DNA from: Agromyces sp. H17E-10
Lineage (GTDB): Bacteria > Actinomycetota > Actinomycetes > Actinomycetales > Microbacteriaceae
Length of the DNA stretch: 64,000 nucleotides
NCBI RefSeq assembly: GCF_022919715.1
Contig: NZ_CP095042.1
Coordinates: 2,232,001 to 2,296,000, forward strand
Direction: 5' to 3'
In this document: piece by piece, positions 59,110 to 64,000 of the stretch
Numbering within the stretch: position 1 is the stretch's first letter
Layout of the letters: each line of letters opens with the position of its first letter
Made by a program: the position numbers and the translations under genes
Notes under the pieces: generated by a model
The model's database searches: none
Seen by the model: the letters and a program-made list of their open reading frames with translations, nothing else
Told to the model about the DNA's origin: nothing

Positions 59110-59835
59110 TCAATCGGAGCGATCGAGGTCGCCGAGCCCGGTGACGATGCGATCGAGGCCGAACGTCCATGCCCGTTCGGCGTCGTACGGCCCGCCCATC
59201 GCCTCGCCGGCGGCGCGACCGACCCGCCGGGCGAGGGCGAAGTCGTCGCCCACGTAGCCGGCGAGGCTCGCCTCCGACTCCAGCCAGGTCGCCTCGAAGT
59301 CGTCTGCCGGCGCGCGACCGACGATCCGACGTGCCGCCGACCGCACCCAATCGAGCACGAAGGTGAGCGCGGCATCGCGGTCGACGTCATCGAGCGCAGT
59401 GCCGTCGAAGGCGTGCAGCTCGCGGTCGTACTTCGCGATCGTGCCCGGGCCGAGCGCGGTGCGCGGGTCGTCGACGTCGAGCAGCCAGGCGTGCTCGCGG
59501 TAGAGCGCGAGGTTGTCATCGGCGACGCGCCGGACGCGTGTGCGCCACGCGGCTCGGCCGAACGGGGTCATCGGCATCACTGCGTGCACCCGATCGGCCA
59601 TCAGCACGAGCAGGTCGTCGCGACTGTTGACGTGCGTGTACACCGACATCGCGGTCAGCTCGAGCGACTGGGCGAGCGCCCGCACGGTGACGGCGGCGAG
59701 GCCGCTCTCGTCGGCGAGGGCGATGGCGCGTTCCACGACGTCGCCGGTCGAGTATCGCGCACGCGGGCCGCGGCGCCCGCCGACGGGTGCATCGGCGTGG
59801 TCGCGCCACAGCAGGTCGATCAATGGCCTCGGCAT
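59110..59835 (-). CDS. TetR/AcrR-family repressor (TetR_C type)
   Basis: A 241-residue repressor. The helix-turn-helix is STGDVVERAIALADESGLAA and VRALAQSLELTAMSVYTHVN. The C-terminal part (ELHAFDGTALDDVDRDAALT and FVLDWVRSAARRIVGR) resembles the tetracycline-repressor ligand domain. GGAGGT precedes ATG 59835. It is divergent from a VOC-domain gene over 86 bp that contains a long palindrome, so it most likely controls that gene and itself. Confidence 0.87.
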   Translation of the reverse strand: MPRPLIDLLWRDHADAPVGGRRGPRARYSTGDVVERAIALADESGLAAVTVRALAQSLELTAMSVYTHVNSRDDLLVLMADRVHAVMPMTPFGRAAWRTRVRRVADDNLALYREHAWLLDVDDPRTALGPGTIAKYDRELHAFDGTALDDVDRDAALTFVLDWVRSAARRIVGRAPADDFEATWLESEASLAGYVGDDFALARRVGRAAGEAMGGPYDAERAWTFGLDRIVTGLGDLDRSD

Positions 59836-59859
59836 GACCGCACCTCCCGGGAATACGTT

Positions 59860-59909
59860 CGATAACACTCTACGTTGTACATGGAACTGTACGTAGTACA
59901 GAGTTATCG
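59860..59909. promoter_or_regulatory. Probable TetR operator in divergent promoter
   Basis: An imperfect 50-bp palindrome starts CGATAAC and ends GTTATCG, with inner arms TGTAC and GTACA. It lies between the TetR-type gene and the VOC gene and is AT-rich for this window, so it probably overlaps both promoters. Confidence 0.7.
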
Positions 59910-59921
59910 ACGGGAGCATCC

Positions 59922-60311
59922 ATGCACATCACTCAGACCGCCATCTCGCTCAACGTGCCCGACGTCGCCGCGTCGGCGGCCTTCGCGCAGACCCACCTCG
60001 GCTACGAGACCGCCATGGAGGCTGACGGATTCATCTCGCTGCAGCACGCCGACACGGGAACGAACCTGATCTTCCTCGCCACGGGGCTCTCGACCTTCAA
60101 GCCGGCGGAGATCGCCGGGTCCGCGGGCCAGGGGCTTCTGCTCGTCTTCGTCGTCGACGACCTCGACGTGCAGTTCGAGCGCATCGCCGGGACGGGAGCG
60201 CGCGTCGTGACGGCCCCTGAGACCGAACCGTGGGGGGAGCGCTACTGCCAGTTCGCCGACCCCAACGGGCTCGTCTGGCAGCTCGTGCAATGGGTCACGC
60301 CCGACGCCTGA
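59922..60311 (+). CDS. VOC (glyoxalase/bleomycin-resistance-like) protein
   Basis: A 129-residue protein made of the paired beta-alpha-beta-beta-beta modules of the VOC fold. The first module reads ITQTAISLNVPDVAASAAFA and TNLIFLATG; the second reads GLLLVFVVDDLDVQFERIAG and ERYCQFADPNGLVWQLVQWV, ending in the usual metal/ligand strand. It may bind or detoxify a small electrophile or antibiotic; the ligand is unknown. The gene is divergent from the tetR-type gene and ends in a strong terminator. Confidence 0.87.
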   Translation: MHITQTAISLNVPDVAASAAFAQTHLGYETAMEADGFISLQHADTGTNLIFLATGLSTFKPAEIAGSAGQGLLLVFVVDDLDVQFERIAGTGARVVTAPETEPWGERYCQFADPNGLVWQLVQWVTPDA

Positions 60312-60334
60312 CCTTGGCGCGAACGACGACGCAG

Positions 60335-60364
60335 GGGGCGGTACCGGGTACCCGGTACCGCCCC
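60335..60364. terminator. Perfect 30-bp palindrome, bidirectional terminator
   Basis: The palindrome starts GGGGCGGTACCGGG and is its own reverse complement over 30 bases. It lies between the convergent VOC and M64 peptidase genes. A CCTCCGTC tail follows on the plus strand. Confidence 0.85.
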
Positions 60365-60376
60365 TCCGTCATCCGG

Positions 60377-62962
60377 TCAGAGCGCCGAGCAGTCGCCGCT
60401 CTTCGCGCCGCCGACCGTGTTCGCAGCTCCGAAGTCGGAGAGCGCGGCGCTGTTCGCCGAGCATGCGAGGTCGCCCGTCACCGTGTTGCCGACGAACACG
60501 GGGCCGTACTCGCCCGCCAGCCGTGAGAACCGGTCGTTCGCGCTCACCTGCGTGTTGCCGGTGAACACGACGTCGCCCGTGAAGGCCGTCCCCGCGATCG
60601 TGATGTCGGTCGTCGTGCCCGACACCGTCGAGGCGCCGCGCACGGTCGAACCGAACATCTGGACGGTCGCCGCGTCGGTGGCCCGGAGGCCGCCGTTCAC
60701 GGTGGAGTCCGTCACGACGATCGACGCGCCGGCTGCGACGGTGATGCCGCCTCGCACCGTCGCATCCGTGATGCAGGTCACCCCGGTCTTCACGACGACC
60801 TTGGCCTGCGAGCCCGTGAGGGTCGTGTCGCACTCGGCCAGCGCGCCGGGCAGCACCGTCGCACGGTAGCTCTCGAACTCGCCGACGTTGCCCGCCGGGT
60901 CGATCGCCCGGTGGTCGACGACGTGCGTGCCGAAGCCCGGCACGAACCCGCCGAGCGGGTGGTCGTCGGGCAGCGTCTGCTCGAACGCCGCCTTCGAGAG
61001 CCCGCCCGAGCCGAGGTTGCCGTACGTGAGCGCCTTCACCACCGAGCCCGAGTGCGAGAAGTGGAACGGTGTGTCCTGCTGCTCGGGGAACCCGAAGTAG
61101 TTGAACCAGCCGTCGTCGTCGAGCCGGAACTGCCCGACGACCGCGCGGTCGCCGTCGTACCCGGTGGTGTCGTCCTGCGGCTCGAGCGCCATGTCCCATC
61201 CGTCGAAGTAGACGGGGTGCTCGAGGTCGCCGTCGAGCTCGACGAGCGGCTCGCTCAGGGTGCGCGGCGCCGTCGGCAGCACACCGTCGATCGTCCACGT
61301 CTTCGAGTCCGACTCGGATGCATCCGCCGGATCGGTCACGGTGACGGTCAGCTCGTGCGTGCCGGCCGGCAGGTCGAGCTCGCCGAGGTCGAGCGTGCGA
61401 CGGTTGCCCGGGTTCGCGACGGTCTCGCCGTCGACGGTCCACGCGACGTCGAGCACCCGATCGGCCGGGTGGTTCGTCTCGACGAAGACGATCTCGTCGG
61501 CGGCGACCGGCTGCACGTCGAGCGTCGCGTTCGTGATCTCGGCCGCGGGCTCCGACGGGGTCACATTGCCGGCACCGACGGTCCACTGGCGCGCCTGCAC
61601 GAACCGGGGCCCGTTGAAGCCCGAGTCCGACGACGTGCTGTTCGTCGAGGGGTTGCGCACCCAGTCGATGCCGTCGGGGCCGACGGGGTCGCGCACCTCG
61701 AGGCTGACGACCGTGCCCTCGGGCAGGTCGAGCGGTTCGAGGTCGAGGTACGGGTTGCCGTTCGTCTCGAGCACCTCGCCCGTGGGGCCGCCGACCCGCC
61801 ACGTGTACTGCAGCTCGTGGAAGCGGGGATGACCCGCCTCCGCCCACAGCACGCCGTCGCCGGGCACGGTCGCGTCGGGTGTCGCGTCGACGTTCATGGC
61901 GGCCGCGTTGCGCATGCCCGTGATGCGGGCGACCATGTTCTCGCGCCCGATCTGGTCGAAGTCGAACCCGAGCCAGCGCATCATCGAGTGCTCGCTCGGC
62001 CGGCGGATGCCGCACGGATACGTGTTGCCGCTCTCGTAGAGGCCGATCGTGCCGCCCGAGATCGACTCCTCGCCGAGCCACCGGAACCACTTCTTCTGGT
62101 CGGCGATCATCTGCTCGGCCGAGGTGTAGGTCGTGTGGTGGAAGCTCGACGGCTCTGCGCCCGTGTAGCAGTTGCGCACGACGTCGCGCGACGAGTACGG
62201 GTACTCGTCGGCGAGGGTGCCGAGCGAGTGGCCGAGCTCGTGCATCGAGATCAGCGGTCCCTGCGGGGAGCCGCCCGAGGTCGTCGCGTTCGTGCCGCCG
62301 ATGCCGCCGTACGTGAACGTGTTGAAGATCACGAGCGTCTGCAGGTTCTGCGAGTTGCGCGGGATGCCGAGCACCGGCGAGACGTACGTCTCGAGGATGC
62401 GGTTGAGCGCCTGCGAACCCGTCTCGCACGGGTTCACGCCCGGCGGGTAGTACCCCGCGTCGTCCTCGCAGCCGACCGGCGCGCCGGCGGGCGTGACGCC
62501 GCGGGCGAGCGGATCGCTGCAGCCGCCGCCGTAGTTCATGCGCAGCGCCGTGTTCTTCTCGTTGATCGGCCCCTCGCGCTCGCCGGTGTCGCGGATCGTG
62601 CCGTCGGGATGCCGCACCCGACCGTCGGGGTCGCAGCGCACGCCGTAGTCGATCGAGGGCACCTCGACGGAGTAGACGTTGATGTAGTCGCGGTAGGTGC
62701 GGAACGGCTCGGTCGACCACAGCACCGAGAGGTTGCGGTCGAGATCGGAGCGGAAGATCGACTGCTGGTCGGCCTGGTAGCCGTCACCGAGCACGATCAG
62801 GTTGAGCCGGTCGGCGGCGGGCCCGGTCACCTGGACGGGAACGACCTTCGGATCGGGGAGCGGGGTCACCTCCTCCGCATTCGCCGGCGAGGCGACGACC
62901 GCCCCGGTGATGAGCGTCGCGATCACGGTGATGATCGCGGCGACGGACGACCTGCTTCTCAT
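60377..62962 (-). CDS. Secreted M64-family metallopeptidase
   Basis: An 861-residue exported zinc peptidase. A signal peptide (VAAIITVIATLITGAVVASP) ends near ANAEE. The M64 catalytic region starts NLIVLGDGYQADQQSIFRSD and has the zinc motif HELGHSLGTLADEY (His241, His245). Beta-sandwich or Ig-like modules (about 350-560) follow. The last 130 residues form short repeats such as GGITVAAGASIVVTDSTVNG, suggesting a beta-solenoid that may attach to surfaces. The founding M64 member is an IgA-cleaving enzyme of Clostridium; the target here is unknown. AGGAGGG precedes ATG 62962. Confidence 0.9.
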   Translation of the reverse strand: MRSRSSVAAIITVIATLITGAVVASPANAEEVTPLPDPKVVPVQVTGPAADRLNLIVLGDGYQADQQSIFRSDLDRNLSVLWSTEPFRTYRDYINVYSVEVPSIDYGVRCDPDGRVRHPDGTIRDTGEREGPINEKNTALRMNYGGGCSDPLARGVTPAGAPVGCEDDAGYYPPGVNPCETGSQALNRILETYVSPVLGIPRNSQNLQTLVIFNTFTYGGIGGTNATTSGGSPQGPLISMHELGHSLGTLADEYPYSSRDVVRNCYTGAEPSSFHHTTYTSAEQMIADQKKWFRWLGEESISGGTIGLYESGNTYPCGIRRPSEHSMMRWLGFDFDQIGRENMVARITGMRNAAAMNVDATPDATVPGDGVLWAEAGHPRFHELQYTWRVGGPTGEVLETNGNPYLDLEPLDLPEGTVVSLEVRDPVGPDGIDWVRNPSTNSTSSDSGFNGPRFVQARQWTVGAGNVTPSEPAAEITNATLDVQPVAADEIVFVETNHPADRVLDVAWTVDGETVANPGNRRTLDLGELDLPAGTHELTVTVTDPADASESDSKTWTIDGVLPTAPRTLSEPLVELDGDLEHPVYFDGWDMALEPQDDTTGYDGDRAVVGQFRLDDDGWFNYFGFPEQQDTPFHFSHSGSVVKALTYGNLGSGGLSKAAFEQTLPDDHPLGGFVPGFGTHVVDHRAIDPAGNVGEFESYRATVLPGALAECDTTLTGSQAKVVVKTGVTCITDATVRGGITVAAGASIVVTDSTVNGGLRATDAATVQMFGSTVRGASTVSGTTTDITIAGTAFTGDVVFTGNTQVSANDRFSRLAGEYGPVFVGNTVTGDLACSANSAALSDFGAANTVGGAKSGDCSAL

Positions 62963-63197
62963 GAGTCACCCTCCTGGGCTCCGCGCGCGGCGGCGCCGGT
63001 CCGGCACCGTCGCGAACCCCCCGACGGTGCGACTCGGGGGTCGTCATCGTCGGCGACCCCTCGGCTCCTGCCTAACGGCAATCGCGGGGTTCCTCAATGG
63101 GATGCGACGATTGGCGTATCGCGGGTGGGACGCGTTCGACAACTGGAGCGGCCCCGGCGGCCCGGCGTGCAGGGCGGCGCGCCCGCAGGCCGGCGCG
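62963..63197. other. Intergenic region, M64 peptidase / cofD
   Basis: This 235-bp stretch lies downstream of cofD and upstream of the M64 gene, both on the minus strand. It must hold the M64 promoter and the cofD terminator. No strong hairpin or operator motif was seen. Confidence 0.4.
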
Positions 63198-64000
63198 TCA
63201 CTCCGAGCGGATCGTCGCCGCGAGCCCCAGCGCGGCCTCGGCGAGCGCCGCCGAGGTGTCGGGGTCGCGCATCCACAGCGGCACTGCGGCGGCGACGAGC
63301 CCGGCTTCCGTGAGCGACGGCAGCGCCGAGGCATCCGATTCGTCGACGAGCCAGCCATCGACGATGCCGCCGCCCGACCGCGCGCCGTAGTGCCGGCCGA
63401 CCGCCTCGGCGGTCGTCTCGACGCCGATGACGGGCAGGCACGCGTCGGCCATGCCGCGCACGACCTTGCCGCCGATGATGGGCGAGACGCCGACGACCGG
63501 GGCGGAGGTCGCAGCCAGCGCCTCGCGGATCCCCGGCACCGCGACGATCGTGCCGATCGAAACGACCGGGTTCGAGGGAGCCAGGAGCACGACGTCGGCC
63601 TCGGCGATCGCCTCGACGACGCCGGGCGCGGGGCGCGCGTCGGCGAGGTTGCGCTGCACGAATCGACGGGCGGGCACGGCGGCTCGGTGGCGGGTCCACC
63701 ACTCCTGGAAGTGCATCTCGGCCCGGGTCGGGGCGCCGGCGGGCGGCGGAGTGTCGGTGGGCGCCAGATCGGCGACATCCACGTGTACGTAGGTGTCGAC
63801 CTCGGTGTCGGTCGCGGGGATGAGCTTCGCCCCGAGCGGCCACCGCTGCTGCAGGCGTTCGCCGACCTGCGACGGGGTGAGTCCGTCGCGCAACCATGCG
63901 GTGCGCGCGAGGTGCGTGCCGAGGTCGAGGTCGCCGAGTGTGAACCACGGCCAGCCGACGCCCCACTCGCGCAGCTCGGCTGCGACGCGCTCGGTCTCGC
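63198..64000 (-). CDS. cofD: 2-phospho-L-lactate transferase, partial
   Basis: CofD/FbiA joins the phospholactyl (or phosphoenolpyruvyl) group to the deazaflavin Fo, making F420-0. The N-terminus is beyond base 64000; about 267 residues are visible. Family blocks are WPWFTLGDLDLGTHLARTAW, LRDGLTPSQVGERLQQRW, VVLLAPSNPVVSIGTIVAVP and PVVGVSPIIGGKVVRGMADA. With cofC and cofE at 31-35 kb this makes most of the F420 side-chain pathway visible. Further F420 genes such as fbiC may lie to the right of the window. Confidence 0.93.
   Translation of the reverse strand, partial: ETERVAAELREWGVGWPWFTLGDLDLGTHLARTAWLRDGLTPSQVGERLQQRWPLGAKLIPATDTEVDTYVHVDVADLAPTDTPPPAGAPTRAEMHFQEWWTRHRAAVPARRFVQRNLADARPAPGVVEAIAEADVVLLAPSNPVVSIGTIVAVPGIREALAATSAPVVGVSPIIGGKVVRGMADACLPVIGVETTAEAVGRHYGARSGGGIVDGWLVDESDASALPSLTEAGLVAAAVPLWMRDPDTSAALAEAALGLAATIRSE

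Noticed and set aside
60911..63313. 800-residue plus-strand open frame opposite the M64 gene
   Set aside because: Composition is antisense-like (Arg/Val/Asp/His repeats) and the minus strand encodes a clear signal peptide and HExGH peptidase.
1..64000. tRNA, rRNA and riboswitch genes
   Set aside because: I looked for tRNA-like TTCGANNC loops with acceptor stems and for known riboswitch cores in the gaps; the TTCGAGNC hits all belong to the palindromic elements or to coding DNA. A tRNAscan/Infernal run would settle this.

Overview
The DNA is GC-rich and gene-dense. It uses GTG and TTG starts freely, has many 4-base ATGA stop/start overlaps, and carries F420 genes, DUF222/HNH, DUF6421 and DUF6328 proteins. 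This points to an actinobacterium, most likely of the family Microbacteriaceae (Agromyces/Microbacterium-like; inferred from gene content only). It looks like chromosome: no plasmid, phage or insertion-sequence transposase was seen, and no tRNA or rRNA gene was recognised.

Layout. 1-12 kb: an Na+/drug-type ABC-2 exporter cut by the window start, an MFS permease, a large secreted S15 (Xaa-Pro dipeptidyl-peptidase type) protein, an ArsR/SRPBCC/RibD-C operon, a NarL-type two-component system, a HAD phosphatase and a DUF222/HNH protein. 12-31 kb: small membrane proteins, a PadR-controlled operon, two exported proteins sharing an unnamed Cys-Met domain, a frameshifted cNMP-binding/thioredoxin-reductase-like gene, an SDR + DUF6421 pair, GNAT, an AlkD-like protein, an FMN reductase, a hydrolase, a Ser/Thr kinase and exonuclease III.

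31-57.7 kb is the most interesting part. It holds coenzyme F420 genes (cofE, cofC, fgd, an fgd-like LLM oxidoreductase; cofD lies at the right edge), a GntR/FCD regulator, and a FecCD-type ABC importer resembling the proposed F420-0 transporter. It also holds a putative catabolic island: alpha/beta-hydrolase, cyclic amidohydrolase, LLM oxidoreductase, NitT/TauT-type ABC transporter, RidA, Zn-dehydrogenase, class III CoA-transferase, amidohydrolase, and LigB/LigA extradiol dioxygenase. A shared palindromic motif (GGATNC-N-GNATCC flanked by T/A runs) lies in front of the F420 operon and between both divergent pairs of the island, with a related palindrome in front of the GntR gene. This suggests one F420-linked regulon, perhaps for an N-heterocyclic or aromatic substrate; the substrate is unknown. 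Unrelated genes sit inside this stretch (DUF6194, double MerR, surface protein, gamma-glutamyltransferase). 57.7-64 kb: an EamA permease, a TetR/VOC divergent pair, a secreted M64 metallopeptidase and cofD.

The window also carries at least 15 copies of short (33-41 bp) palindromic elements in two related sequence classes. Several lie inside reading frames without breaking them, adding 12 to 51 residues to ABC transporter subunits and a CoA-transferase, and in one case providing the stop codon of a ridA-like gene. This resembles in principle the Rickettsia palindromic elements.
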